The position numbers and the translations under genes were made by a program. DNA of 64,000 nucleotides from contig NC_063068.1 in the NCBI RefSeq assembly GCF_022605165.1, positions 5,394,001 through 5,458,000 of the forward strand, given 5' to 3'. Positions 21,674 to 32,786 of this stretch are shown one piece after another; position 1 is the stretch's first letter, and each line of letters begins with the position of its first letter. This stretch comes from Purpureocillium takamizusanense. Lineage: Eukaryota > Ascomycota > Sordariomycetes > Hypocreales > Ophiocordycipitaceae. The notes below the pieces were generated by a model, which was given only the letters and a program-made list of their open reading frames with translations, was not told the origin of the DNA and did not search any database.

Positions 21674-24600
21674 ATGTCGGACCCTCACCGCGATGTGTCG
21701 CAGTACAAGTACTCGGCCATGTCCAACCTGGTCCTCCAGGCGGACCGCCGGTTTGTCACGCGACGAACCGACGAGGCCACGGGCGACCCCGAGTCGCTGG
21801 CCGGCCGGCTGAGCATCAAGGACATGGGTGGCCGCGTCGCTCGTGACGAAGCCCCGAAGCAGAAGAAGCAGCCCGGGCTGCCGGATATCCAGAGAGGGAG
21901 CCTTCAAGAAGGCGAGGATGTCCTGCTACGAGAACAGAGGAAGCGCAAGGCCGACGCCGCGCAGCAAAGAGCGGGCCTGCTGGGCGCCAACGACGCGCTG
22001 ATCGAGGGAATTACCTATCGACCACGCACTCCGGCGACGCGAGCGACCTTTGACTTGATCCTCACGCTCGTGGCAAGCAATCTAGGCGACGTTCCCCACG
22101 AAGTGGTCCGCAGCGCCGCGGATGCAGTGCTCGAGTATCTCAAGGACGACGATATGAAGGATCTCGACAAGAAGAAGGAGATCGACGACATCCTGGGGGT
22201 CGCACTCAGCTCAAAACAGTTCAACGAGCTAGTCAACCTCGGCAAGAAGATTACCGATTACGACGCGCAAGATGACGAGGATGTCGACATGGGCGACGCG
22301 GAAGCCGATGCCGAGATCGACGAGCGCCAAGGTGTCGCCGTGACATTCGACGATGAGGAGGACGAAGATGCCATCGTCAACGAAGTCCACGACCAGTCGT
22401 CCGAGGATGAGGGCGGTGACGAGGACAGCGAAGCCGCCGACGGCGCAATCATCGACGGCGCTACCAGTGATAACGAGGACGCCGCCGTCGACACCAGCGC
22501 ATCTCGCTCTAAGAAGAAGGAAGAGGACGCCCGATCAATACCGGCACGAGATATCGATGCCTTTTGGCTGCAGAGGCAGATAGGCGCGCTGTACCCAGAC
22601 GCTCACGAGCAGACCGACAAGACAAAGGCGGCACTTCGAATCCTGTCCGGCGAGCCCGACGAACCTGACGGCGAGGAGAAGACGCTCCGAGAAATCGAAA
22701 ACGACTTGATGGAGCTGTTTGATTTCGAACACCACGAGCTTGTGCAGAAGCTTGTCGAGAACAGAGAGAAAGTGTTCTGGCTCACGAGGCTGGCACGGGC
22801 AGAAAATGCCGAGGACCGCGCCAAGGTTGAGAGAGAGATCGCCTCTGAGGGCCTGCAGAGGCTGTTGCACGAGCTTCGGGGCGAGGAGACCGCGGACGGC
22901 GACAAGAAGCGGAAGATGGACATCAGGATGGATATCGATGTGCCTTCCTCCATGGTTGCTGGGCAAGACAAGCCCGAACGGCCGGAAGGCTACCTTGTCG
23001 GTGGCCTGCAGCCTAGGAAGGTCATTAACCTGGAGAACTTGGTGTTCGACCAGGGCAACCACCTGATGACAAACCCTAAAGTCAGGCTCCCAGAGGGTTC
23101 GACGAAGCGCACATTCAAGGGCTACGAAGAGATCCACGTCCCGCCGCCCAAGAAGCGAAACGAACCCGGCGACGTCCTGATACCCATCACAGACATGCCT
23201 GAATGGGCTCGAACCCCCTTCAGCACCGCCCAGTCCCTCAACAAGATCCAGTCCAAGTGCTATCCATCAGCATTTGAGGATGACGGCAACATGCTCATTT
23301 GCGCGCCCACCGGCAGTGGCAAGACCAACGTCGCGATGCTCACCATTTTGCGAGAGCTGGGCAAGAACCGCAACCCGGAGACGGGTGACATTGATCTTGA
23401 CGCGTTCAAGATCGTCTATATCGCCCCCCTGAAGGCGCTGGTGCAGGAGCAAGTCGGAAACTTTGGCAAACGGCTGGAGCCGTATGGTGTCCGGGTCTCG
23501 GAGCTTACGGGTGACCGTCAACTCACCAAGCAACAAATTGCTGAGACGCAGATCATTGTGACGACGCCCGAGAAGTGGGATGTCATCACCCGAAAGGCCA
23601 ATGATCTGACGTACACCAACTTGGTGCGGCTGGTCATCATCGACGAAATCCACCTCCTTCACGACGACCGCGGACCAGTCCTGGAAAGCATCGTCAGCAG
23701 GACAATCCGCAAGACGGAGCAGACCGGCGAGCCGGTTCGTCTCGTTGGCCTGTCTGCCACACTCCCCAACTACCGTGACGTGGCCGGCTTCCTGCGGGTG
23801 GACATGTATAAGGGCTTATTCCATTTCGACGGCTCATTCCGACCCTGCCCGCTGCGCCAGGAGTTTGTTGGCGTGACGGACCGCAAGGCCATCAAGCAGC
23901 TGAAGACGATGAACGACGTCACGTACAACAAGGTGATGGAACACGTGGGGACCAACAGGAACCAGATGCTCATTTTCGTGCACTCGCGAAAAGAGACGGC
24001 CAAGACGGCCAAATACATTCGCGACAAGGCATTGGAACTAGACACCATCAACCAGATCCTCCGGCACGATGCAGGCAGCAGGGAGGTGCTTAACGAGGCT
24101 GCTTCCCAGGCGACGGACAGGGACCTGAAAGACATCCTGCCCTACGGTTTCGGTATTCACCACGCCGGAATGAACCGTATTGACCGGACGGACGTTGAGG
24201 ATCTGTTCGCGCGTGGCGCCATTCAGGTCCTGGTTTGCACGGCCACCTTGGCTTGGGGTGTAAACCTGCCAGCGCATACCGTGATCATCAAGGGGACTCA
24301 AATTTACTCCCCGGAGAAGGGTGCTTGGGTAGAGCTGAGCCCACAAGACGTTCTACAAATGCTGGGTCGTGCCGGTCGACCTCAGTTCGACACATATGGC
24401 GAGGGCATCATCATCACCACGCAGAGCGAGATTCAGTACTATCTGTCGCTCATGAACCAGCAACTTCCCATCGAAAGTCAATTTGTCAGCAAGCTGGTCG
24501 ACAACTTGAACGCCGAGATCGTGCTCGGCAATGTTCGTACGCGGGACGAAGGCGTCGAGTGGCTTGGTTACACCTACCTTTTCGTGCGCATGCTTCGATC

Positions 24601-27600
24601 TCCCGGCCTCTACCAGGTGGGCGCCGAATACGAGGACGACGAGGCTCTCGAGCAAAAGCGTGTGGATCTGATTCATTCTGCCGCTACGGTTCTCAAGCAA
24701 TCGAGTCTCATCAAGTATGATGAGAAGACTGGCAAGCTTCAGTCGACTGAACTTGGCCGGATCGCATCGCACTACTACATCACGCACGGGTCGATGAACA
24801 CTTACAACACATTGATCGAGCCGTCCATCAACACAATCGAGCTCTTCCGCGTCTTTGCCCTGAGTGCGGAATTCAAGTATATTCCCGTGCGACAAGACGA
24901 GAAGTTGGAGCTGGCGAAGCTGCTCGGAAGGGTTCCAGTGCCTGTCAAGGAGAGCGTCGAGGAGCCACATGCCAAGATCAACGTCTTGCTACAGGCATAC
25001 ATCTCGCGGCTCAGGCTCGATGGCCTTGCCCTCATGGCGGACATGGTCTACGTTACCCAGAGTGCTGGGCGTATCCTTCGAGCCATGTTCGAGATTGCTC
25101 TGAAGAAGGGATGGGCGTCTGTCGCCAAGACGGCCCTGGACCTGTGCAAGATGGCCGAGAAAAGAATGTGGCCGACCATGTGTCCCCTGCGCCAGTTTCC
25201 CTCCTGTCCGCGAGAGGTCATCCAAAAGGCGGAGCGCATCGACGTATCGTGGAACAACTACTTCGACTTGGATCCCCCTCGCATGGGCGAGCTCCTGGGC
25301 ATGCCCAAAGCCGGCCGGACTGTCTGCGGACTCGTGGCCAAGTTTCCCCGTGTCGAAGTCCAAGCCCAGGTCCAGCCTATGACGAGATCGATGATCAGGG
25401 TCGAGCTGAGCATCACGCCCAACTTTGAATGGGACGACAGCGTGCACGGCGCGGCCGAGAACTTCTGGATCATTGTTGAGGACTGCGATGCCGAAGAAAT
25501 CTTATTTCACGATACCTTCCTCTTGCGAAAGGAATATGCCGAAGGAGAAGAGAATGAGCACATTGTCGATTTCACGGTCCCCATCACCGACCCCATGCCG
25601 CCCAATTACTTTGTTTCGGTCATCTCGGACAGGTGGATGCACTCGGAGACAAGACTCGCGGTTCCCTTTCACAAGCTCATCCTTCCGGAGAAGTTCCCGC
25701 CGCCCACCGAGCTTCTCGAGCTGCAGCCCCTCCCCGTGTCTACCCTCAAGGTTTCCAGCTACGTCGATTTGTATCCCGGCTGGAAGCAGTTCAACAGGAT
25801 CCAGACGCAGACGTTCAATTCTCTATACAAGGGTGATCAGAACGTCTTTGTCGGCGCCCCGACTGGCAGCGGCAAGACAGTATGTGCCGAGTTTGCGCTT
25901 CTGCGTCACTGGTCTCAGGGTGACGCCGGGCGGGCGGTGTACATTGCGCCGTTCCAGGAGCTTGTCGACGTGCGACTTCAGGATTGGCAGAAGCGCCTGT
26001 CACACCTGAACGGAGGTAAGGAGATTGTGAAGCTCACTGGCGACACCGCGACGGATCTCAAGATCCTCGAGAACGGTGACCTGATCCTCGCCACACCCAC
26101 TCAATGGGATGTGCTGTCGCGGCAGTGGAAGCGCCGGAAGAATGTTCAGACGGTGCAGCTGTTCATTGCCGACGACATTCACCTGCTCGGCGGATCCATG
26201 GGCTACGTCTACGAGATCATCGTCTCTCGCATGCATTACATCCGGACGCAGACCGAACTGCCCATGCGAATCGTTGCCCTGAGCGTCTCTCTGGCCAACG
26301 CAAGAGATATTGGCGAGTGGATCGACGCCAAGAAACACGACATCTACAACTTCAGCCCGCATGTGCGGCCCATCCCCCTCGAACTTCACGTGCAATCTTT
26401 CTCCAACCCTCACTTCCCCTCGTTGATGCTGTCGATGGCCAAGCCCACGTACCTGGCCATTACCCAGATGTCGTCCGACAAGCCAGCCATGGTGTTTGTG
26501 CCCAGCCGCAAGCAGACGCGCGGCACCGCCCGCGACCTGATGGCCGCCTGCGTCGCGGACGACGACGAGGACCGCTTCCTCCACGCCGAGGTAGAGCAGA
26601 TGCGTCCGCTACTGGAGCGTGTCCATGAGGAGGCTTTGGCAGAGGCGCTCTCTCACGGCATCGGCTACTACCACGAGGCTCTCAGCCAAAACGACAAGCG
26701 CATCGTCAAGCACCTGTATGACAATGGCGCCATCCAGGTCCTTGTGGCGTCGAGAGATGTCTGTTGGGAGCTGACCAGCACCGCTCACCTCGTGGTTGTC
26801 ATGGGCACTCAGTACTTTGAGGGCCGCGAGCATCGCTATGTCGACTACCCGCTCAGCGAGGTGCTGCAGATGTTCGGAAAGTCTCTGCGGCCGTCCAGGG
26901 CGGGCAGCTCCCGCGGCGTGCTCATGGTTCCACAGGTGAAGCGCGACTACTATCGAAAGTTCCTGAACGAGGCCCTGCCGGTGGAATCACACCTGCACAA
27001 CTACCTGCACGATGCCTTCGTGACGGAGATCAGTACCAGGATGATCGAGTCGGGCGACGACGCCATCAACTGGACCACCTTCACCTACTTCTACCGCCGA
27101 CTGCTCGCCAACCCTAGCTACTACAGCCTGACGAGCACGACGCACGAGGGCCTAAGCAACTACATGTCGGATCTCGTGGAAACGACGCTGCGAGAGCTGG
27201 CTGAGTCCAAGATCATCGACTTTGACGAGGACGACGGCTCGGTCTCGCCGCAGAACGCCGCCATGATCGGCGCCTACTACAACATCTCGTACATCACCAT
27301 GCAGACATTCCTGCTGTCTTTGAGCGCTCGCACGAAGCTCAAGGGCATCCTGGAAATCGTGACGTCGGCAACCGAGTTTGAGTCGGTGCAGGTTCGCCGC
27401 CACGAGAGCAGCCTCCTCCGACGCATCTACGACCGGGTCCCGGTGAAGATGTCGCAGGCTGAGCACGACTCGCCTCACTTCAAGGCATTCGTTCTTCTAC
27501 AGGCGCACTTTTCGCGGATGCAGCTTCCGATCGACCTCGCCAAGGACCAGGAGGTGCTCCTGTCACGGGTGCTGAGCCTGCTCAGCGCCGTGGTGGACAT

Positions 27601-28348
27601 ACTCTCGTCCGACGGCCACCTCAACGCCATGAACGCGATGGAGCTGTCACAGATGGCGGTGCAGGCCATGTGGGATCGTGACAGCCCCCTCAAGCAGATT
27701 CCTCACTTCACGGCCGAGGTTATCAAGGCAGCCGGGGAATTTGGGTGGGTGCCGCCAGCTAAATGCTCCTGTGCCCTCAAGAATGACGCGCTAATGTGCC
27801 AATGCAGAATCAAAGACATTTACGAGTTCATGGAGGCCATGGACCCCGACGAAAACCCGGATCACGGCAAGCTGGTGAAGCGACTGGGCCTTACGCAGAG
27901 CCAGCTCGCGCAGGCCGCCAACTTTACCAACGACAAGTATCCAGACCTTGAGCTGGAGCACGAGGTCGTAGACGAAGACGAGATCAGGGCTGGAGAGCCG
28001 GCGTACCTGAACATCAAGATCGGACGCAACGCCGACGACGAAGAGGGCGACGTGGACACGACGGTGCATGCGCCGTTCTACCCGGCAAAGAAGATTGAGA
28101 ACTGGTGGCTCGTCGTGGGAGATCAGAAGACGCGGAACCTGCTGGCCATCAAGCGGGTCACGATCGGGCGGGAGCTCAAGGTGCGGCTCGAGTACACGGT
28201 GCCGACGGCGGGAGAGCACGCCCTTAAGCTGTACCTGATGAGCGACAGCTACGTGGGCGTGGACCAGGAGCGCGAATTCACGGTGACGGCGGCCGAAGGC
28301 ATGGATGTGGACGACGAAGACGAGGAGGAAGATGAGGACGAGGAGTAG
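21674..28348 (+). CDS. brr2: Pre-mRNA splicing helicase Brr2 (U5 snRNP 200-kDa, Ski2-like)
   Basis: Start ATG 21674 (MSDPHRDVSQYKY). The frame is open to 28348 (2224 codons), but 27745-27807 is very probably a 63-nt intron, giving two exons and 2203 aa. The acidic N-terminal region is followed by helicase cassette 1: Walker A APTGSGKT near residue 544, DEIH near 656, SATLPN, HHAGMNR and QMLGRAGRP near 895, then a Sec63 unit. Cassette 2 has an intact Walker A (about 1394) but DDIH for DEIH, SVSLAN for SATLPN and QMFGKSLRP for motif VI, then a second Sec63 unit and an acidic tail. In known Brr2 proteins, cassette 1 unwinds U4/U6 during spliceosome activation and cassette 2 is a catalytically weak regulatory module. 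The divergence here agrees with that. Confidence 0.97.
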   Translation: MSDPHRDVSQYKYSAMSNLVLQADRRFVTRRTDEATGDPESLAGRLSIKDMGGRVARDEAPKQKKQPGLPDIQRGSLQEGEDVLLREQRKRKADAAQQRAGLLGANDALIEGITYRPRTPATRATFDLILTLVASNLGDVPHEVVRSAADAVLEYLKDDDMKDLDKKKEIDDILGVALSSKQFNELVNLGKKITDYDAQDDEDVDMGDAEADAEIDERQGVAVTFDDEEDEDAIVNEVHDQSSEDEGGDEDSEAADGAIIDGATSDNEDAAVDTSASRSKKKEEDARSIPARDIDAFWLQRQIGALYPDAHEQTDKTKAALRILSGEPDEPDGEEKTLREIENDLMELFDFEHHELVQKLVENREKVFWLTRLARAENAEDRAKVEREIASEGLQRLLHELRGEETADGDKKRKMDIRMDIDVPSSMVAGQDKPERPEGYLVGGLQPRKVINLENLVFDQGNHLMTNPKVRLPEGSTKRTFKGYEEIHVPPPKKRNEPGDVLIPITDMPEWARTPFSTAQSLNKIQSKCYPSAFEDDGNMLICAPTGSGKTNVAMLTILRELGKNRNPETGDIDLDAFKIVYIAPLKALVQEQVGNFGKRLEPYGVRVSELTGDRQLTKQQIAETQIIVTTPEKWDVITRKANDLTYTNLVRLVIIDEIHLLHDDRGPVLESIVSRTIRKTEQTGEPVRLVGLSATLPNYRDVAGFLRVDMYKGLFHFDGSFRPCPLRQEFVGVTDRKAIKQLKTMNDVTYNKVMEHVGTNRNQMLIFVHSRKETAKTAKYIRDKALELDTINQILRHDAGSREVLNEAASQATDRDLKDILPYGFGIHHAGMNRIDRTDVEDLFARGAIQVLVCTATLAWGVNLPAHTVIIKGTQIYSPEKGAWVELSPQDVLQMLGRAGRPQFDTYGEGIIITTQSEIQYYLSLMNQQLPIESQFVSKLVDNLNAEIVLGNVRTRDEGVEWLGYTYLFVRMLRSPGLYQVGAEYEDDEALEQKRVDLIHSAATVLKQSSLIKYDEKTGKLQSTELGRIASHYYITHGSMNTYNTLIEPSINTIELFRVFALSAEFKYIPVRQDEKLELAKLLGRVPVPVKESVEEPHAKINVLLQAYISRLRLDGLALMADMVYVTQSAGRILRAMFEIALKKGWASVAKTALDLCKMAEKRMWPTMCPLRQFPSCPREVIQKAERIDVSWNNYFDLDPPRMGELLGMPKAGRTVCGLVAKFPRVEVQAQVQPMTRSMIRVELSITPNFEWDDSVHGAAENFWIIVEDCDAEEILFHDTFLLRKEYAEGEENEHIVDFTVPITDPMPPNYFVSVISDRWMHSETRLAVPFHKLILPEKFPPPTELLELQPLPVSTLKVSSYVDLYPGWKQFNRIQTQTFNSLYKGDQNVFVGAPTGSGKTVCAEFALLRHWSQGDAGRAVYIAPFQELVDVRLQDWQKRLSHLNGGKEIVKLTGDTATDLKILENGDLILATPTQWDVLSRQWKRRKNVQTVQLFIADDIHLLGGSMGYVYEIIVSRMHYIRTQTELPMRIVALSVSLANARDIGEWIDAKKHDIYNFSPHVRPIPLELHVQSFSNPHFPSLMLSMAKPTYLAITQMSSDKPAMVFVPSRKQTRGTARDLMAACVADDDEDRFLHAEVEQMRPLLERVHEEALAEALSHGIGYYHEALSQNDKRIVKHLYDNGAIQVLVASRDVCWELTSTAHLVVVMGTQYFEGREHRYVDYPLSEVLQMFGKSLRPSRAGSSRGVLMVPQVKRDYYRKFLNEALPVESHLHNYLHDAFVTEISTRMIESGDDAINWTTFTYFYRRLLANPSYYSLTSTTHEGLSNYMSDLVETTLRELAESKIIDFDEDDGSVSPQNAAMIGAYYNISYITMQTFLLSLSARTKLKGILEIVTSATEFESVQVRRHESSLLRRIYDRVPVKMSQAEHDSPHFKAFVLLQAHFSRMQLPIDLAKDQEVLLSRVLSLLSAVVDILSSDGHLNAMNAMELSQMAVQAMWDRDSPLKQIPHFTAEVIKAAGEFGWVPPAKCSCALKNDALMCQCRIKDIYEFMEAMDPDENPDHGKLVKRLGLTQSQLAQAANFTNDKYPDLELEHEVVDEDEIRAGEPAYLNIKIGRNADDEEGDVDTTVHAPFYPAKKIENWWLVVGDQKTRNLLAIKRVTIGRELKVRLEYTVPTAGEHALKLYLMSDSYVGVDQEREFTVTAAEGMDVDDEDEEEDEDEE
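27745..27807 (+). other. Probable 63-nt in-frame, stop-free intron in brr2
   Basis: GTGGGT donor at 27745, CTAAT branch word near 27791, and CAATGCAG acceptor ending at 27807. The length is a multiple of three and the frame has no stop, so an intron-blind reading adds 21 residues with an odd Cys-rich content (KCSCALK and MCQCR). Removal joins AAGEFG to IKDIYEFMEAMD, which matches the continuous helix seen at this place in other Brr2 proteins. Confidence 0.85.
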
Positions 28349-29752
28349 GTTGGGGCGCGGCTTGGATGGGATCTCTTTGGGACGCCTGGCGTTTTGTTGC
28401 ACCCGTAACTTATCTTTGATGTTTGTACTATCTATCTCATGCATGGTCTTCTGGGGCAGATGCGTCTTGGGGAGGGTTCAATGCTCAAATCAGAAAGGAC
28501 GGCGGCACCCTTTGTGGCCGGATGTTGTTACGCATGCGGACTGCGGTGCAGAAGACGTGGGTCGGGGGAGTTGCAGTGTGGAGGAGGCGTTGTTTTTGTG
28601 CGTGTGCGTGCGTGCGTGCGTGCATCCATCTGCTTGGAGCATCTGCGTGGGCGAGGGCGCCGCGCGAGGCGATCCGAGTCCAAACAGGTGGCGCGCGTGG
28701 GTGAGCATGGCGCTTTTTTTTGGTGCGGGAGCCAATGGCAGATTTTAGAGCTCAGCCCAGCACAGCTCTGTTGACGAGCACAGCTTGCCCCGTTGTTGGC
28801 CTGGCGTTTTGCAGGTAACTACAGTCAGTCCGAAGTAGCTTTGGGCAAGCCAGCAATGGAAGCTCTCCGCACCAAACGGAGGGCGGGTGGGGGGGTTTCC
28901 TCCAATGGCAGCTCGCGCAGCGCTGACTGGCGCCACTACTTCGCACCCTTCCCCGATCCGCGCCTCTAGCTGCGCATCGCATCGGAGAGCCGTGACATCA
29001 CGTGACGGCGAAATACCGGTGACGTTTGAAAGGCGCCCTGCCACCGCGCCCGCCCTCCCATCTTTGCAGTGCCCAGGTGGCCGGCCGGTTGGCTGCTGGC
29101 TCCACTGGCTGCTGCCCAGGCACTCCATGTTGCTGTTGCTGCTGCGGGCTGCTACTGCTCCTGCCTACCTACCTACCACTGCCCATTGCCCACTGCCGCT
29201 GCCCGCTACCTGCCTGCGCCGCCCCCCCCCCCCGGCTCCTCTGCCAGTCTCGGGTCCCCGTCATTGTCTCCGCCAGCCAACCTCGCTCTCCCGCCCGTGT
29301 TTTTTCCCTTTCGTCACCCTCACCCTCACCCACCCACCACCCTCGTCTCGCAGCAGCATCATCACGACGCGGGTCTTCGCCGGGTCTTTTCAACGCGCGC
29401 AATCCATCCTCACGACGCCAGCTGTCATCGCGCATCGCGCTTCCGCGCACGCACTCCCATTGCCTGCCACCGCACACGCGACCCGCAACGCGTCCTGGGC
29501 TCCTTCGTCTCGGCCCCCCCCCCCCCCAGCTCCTCCTGCCTTGGTCGCCGTCGCCGTCGAGAAGCTCGCTCCTCGCCCGCTGAAATCCTGGTGCGACGTG
29601 TGCCCGCCGGCCCAGCCCTCTCCTACCATTAGCCAGACGCACTCCCGTCCCAAGCCCGCCTCGTACCCGCTCCCCCCCTTCCTTGCGCGACGCACCTCGC
29701 GCCCGCCGCCCGCCATTCAACGCCATACATACATACCGTCCCTCGCTGCGCA
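28349..29752. other. Intergenic region and long leader of the PWWP gene
   Basis: 1.4 kb between two plus-strand genes. The first part holds the brr2 3' end and a GTGCGTGCGTGC tract near 28600-28625. From about 29040 it is strongly C-rich, with C runs near 29222 and 29513-29527, a CTACCTACCTACC word at 29163 and long C/T tracts, as expected for a transcript leader. An ORF of 322 codons runs through the leader but has only low-complexity content. Confidence 0.5.
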
Positions 29753-31959
29753 ATGGCGGACAAGCCCACCGAGACGCACGATGGCGCCGCGCCCGTCGCG
29801 GCCGGCGAGCCTGCTCCCGCCCCGGAGCCCACCAAGACGGGCGAGCCTGAATTGAGCGCCAAGGACGACGAGTCGAAGCCCGAGCCAGAGGGTGACAAGG
29901 CTGATGACGGTAAGCTCGCACCCATGCCTTGCCGTGCGCGACAGCCTTTTCGCGCCCACTCACGTCGAGCCGGAGGCACCCGCCTCGCCTTGTGCTCTCC
30001 TCGCCTTTGTCTGCTCGCTGGGCAAACCCCCTGGCCGCGTCGCGACCACATCGCTCAATTGGGCCCGATCGACTACTAGTAGCAGAACCGCGCTAACGCA
30101 CCGTGCCAACCAGAAGCAAAGAAGCCCGACGACGCGCAGAAGCCTGCCGACGACGCGCCCGAAAAGCCCCAGCCCGAGCAGGACAAGCCCGCCGCCGACG
30201 CGGACGTTGAGATGAAAGACGCCGCTGCGGGCGCAGCCCCCGAGGCAGATGCCGAAGCGCCCGCTGCAGAGGCCGCTGCCGAAACACCCGCGTCCAAGCC
30301 CAAGGGTGGCAATCGCCGCAAGTCCACGGCCGGCGAGTCCAAGGGCAAGGCCCTCAACAAGAAGGGATCCAAGGCGCGCCTCACCCATACAGACGCCAAG
30401 CCCGGTGACCATTTCTTGGTGAAGCTCAAGGGCTTCCCCGCGTGGCCCGCCGTCATCTGCGATGAGACCATGCTGCCTGCCGCGCTCCTCAACTCGCGTC
30501 CCGTCTCGGCCGCCCGCCCCGACGGCACCTATACCGAGGCTTACGCCGACGGCGGCAAGCGAGTTCACGACAGGAGCTTCCCCGTCATGTACCTATACAC
30601 AAACGAGTTGTAAGTAGCGCGACCCATGGCCTGTCGAGTAGCCCAATGGTTTGCTGACGCGCCACGCAAGTGGCTGGGTCCTAAACACGTCCCTCTCCGA
30701 GCTCACCCCGGACAAGGCCAAAGACGCCATCACCGACAAGATGCGCAAGGACCTGCGATCCGCCATGGAGCTGGCTGCCGAGGACCATCCTATTGACTAC
30801 TACAAGAACATTCTCACCAGCTTTCAGGAGGAGCAGATTGCTCAGGAACAGGCCAGAAAAGAGGCCGCCGCGACGCCCAAGAAGTCCAAAAAGGGCAAGG
30901 GAAAGGGCAAGGCCGCCTCCGAGGACGAGGACGCCGAGATGGAGGACGCCGACGCCCCTCCCAAGTCGGCCAAGTCCAAGAAGCGAAAGGCCGAGGATGA
31001 TACCAGCGTAAGGGCTCGCGCCCCCATTGCTACCCGCCACACGATTGCTGACATCAAACCTCCCTGCAGACCCCGCAGCGAAGCGACTCCGTGAAGAAGC
31101 CCAAGATCAAGCTCAATACCACATCGACACCCAAGGCAGCGAACGGTGCCGCCACGCCCAAGTCGGCCGGGGCGTCGGCAAGCAAGGCGGCCAAGCCCAA
31201 GGCCAAGAAGGCCAAGGAAGGGACCGACAAGAAAGAGACGCCCAAGGAGGCAAAGATGACACCGGAAGAGCGTCACGCGCGCAAGGAGGTATGTCTAATG
31301 CGATGGACGCTTGACCGATCCACGTCGAGCCAGATGGCTGATTCTCTCTATGCAGAAGGAGGTGCTGTACCTGCGCCACAAGCTCCAGAGGGGTCTCTTG
31401 ACCCGGGAGCAGCAGCCCCGCGAGGATGAGATGAAGTCCATGTCCGACTTCATCACGATGCTTGAGAACTTTGTGGACTTGGAGGTGTCCATCATCCGCG
31501 CCACCAAGATCAACAAGGTGCTCAAGGCCATTCTCAAGCTTGACTCCATCCCCAAGGAGGAAGAATATCAGTTCAAGAAGCGATCGCAGACGCTCCTGGA
31601 TAAGTGGAACAAGCTGCTCGCCGGCGATGGGTCGGCCCCTGCCCCAACCAACGGCGTCAACGGCGCCGCGCAGGAGAAGAAGTCGGAGGCAAACGGCGTC
31701 AAGGACGAGTCTGCCGAGGCGAAGAAGGCCGAGCCCGGGCAGGACAAGGCCGCCGAGTCCAAGAAGTCCGAGGAGCCGGTCGTCAACGATGCTGCTGCTG
31801 ATAAGCCCGCCGCGGAGACGGCTACGGAGGAAAAGGAAGACAAGGACGAGAAATCTGCTGTCGAGACGGTAAGCCGGCACAGCTGACACCAGGTGGTTTT
31901 CTTTGTGCTAACATCGGTCTCAGGCCCCTGCTTCGGAACCCGTCGCCGCCGAGAACTAG
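29753..31959 (+). CDS. PWWP-domain chromatin protein (Ioc4/Pdp3-like)
   Basis: Six exons: 29753-29909, 30114-30609, 30671-31007, 31070-31288, 31356-31868 and 31924-31959, giving 585 aa; every junction keeps phase. The N terminus is low-complexity Ala/Pro/Glu/Lys. A PWWP domain starts near residue 148 (DHFLVKLKGFPAWPAVICDE), with FPAWPA in place of the signature PWWP; these domains bind methylated histone H3 tails and DNA. Lys/Ala-rich linkers follow (KKSKKGKGKGK, KAAKPKAKKAK). From about residue 404 there is a compact helical domain (LYLRHKLQRGLL, MLENFVDLEVSIIRATKINKVL) resembling the TFIIS-N/integrase-binding type of LEDGF-like proteins. The tail is acidic and Ala-rich. It probably acts in the nucleus as an H3K36me reader in a remodelling or acetylation complex; the specific complex is inference. 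Confidence 0.85.
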
Positions 31960-32786
31960 AACTCGTCTGCCCACTGCTTCACTGGCACGACGCCCTTGAC
32001 GATCTCGGTCTGCTCCGGTGGCAGCTGAGTTTCGACCCGGGGCGGTGAACCAGAAAAAATTTCTACTGCGACCGGTCTCCTTGCGGCGTACAGGCATGGA
32101 TCTTTTGCTTTTGTTCTTTCGGTATCTATTTCCTTTCCGACCTTCGACCACGGCGGCCTCAAAAGGCCCCTTGAGTCGATGTATGAATAAGTCACTGGTG
32201 GCGTTAGAGAGGAGGCGGGGGTTGCCTCGGAGCAACGTGACTGCGGTCATGGACTCTGCGAGTCTTTGCACTACGATAAACGGTGCAGGCCGGGTGGGGG
32301 AAGGGCAGACAAGGGGGGATGCAAAGGGACATCCGGCTGTCACCGGGGCGGATAGGACGGGGCGGACTGCAAAAGGCGTGACTCTTTGTTTGTGCTGCAA
32401 GGGAGAGCTGCTCTATCCATCGGAGGAGATTTATTTGCACATGCAGGGGAAGGGGACCAACTGCCCGCGGTATCAAGCCACATGGGTGCCGTGGTTGGGC
32501 AAAGCCTCTAACCTAGCTGATGAATTTGACGAGGGAATACAAGTTCAGTGTCGAGAGTCGAGACTGTACCGGATTCGGGCTCGGGTGGGCTTGTTCATTT
32601 TGGTCTTGTCCGAAGCGAGGAGTTGTAGGGTAAGTAGAGCATTGAAGTTGTTTCTCCGTACGGTGCCCGACACTGTGCGATGACTGTGCTATGAACGCGT
32701 CTCGACCCAACTTCGCGTCTCGCGGCGTGGACATGCAGAGCCGCCCAAGTCTGCTCGCGACAGTGCCACTGCACACAGAACGCGCC
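31960..32786. other. Intergenic region between PWWP gene and orc3
   Basis: 827 bases in tandem orientation, holding the PWWP gene 3' end and the orc3 promoter. A 221-codon ORF (32018-32683) crosses it without recognisable motifs. An ACGCGT box lies at 32695. Confidence 0.5.
32695..32700. promoter_or_regulatory. Candidate MCB box (ACGCGT) upstream of orc3
   Basis: ACGCGT lies 87 bases before the chosen ORC3 start at 32787. If the upstream ATG at 32691 were used instead, this box would fall inside the coding frame, which is one reason to prefer the later ATG. The regulatory role is inferred. Confidence 0.4.

Noticed and set aside
28887..29752. Plus-strand ORF of 322 codons running into the PWWP start
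   Set aside because: Pro/Ala/Ser low-complexity translation of a C/T-rich leader, in a different frame from the PWWP protein.
32691..32786. Earlier ORC3 start at MNASRPNF or MQSRPSLL
   Set aside because: The added residues are unlike the acidic ORC3 N terminus and would place the ACGCGT box in the coding region. Not excluded without transcript data.
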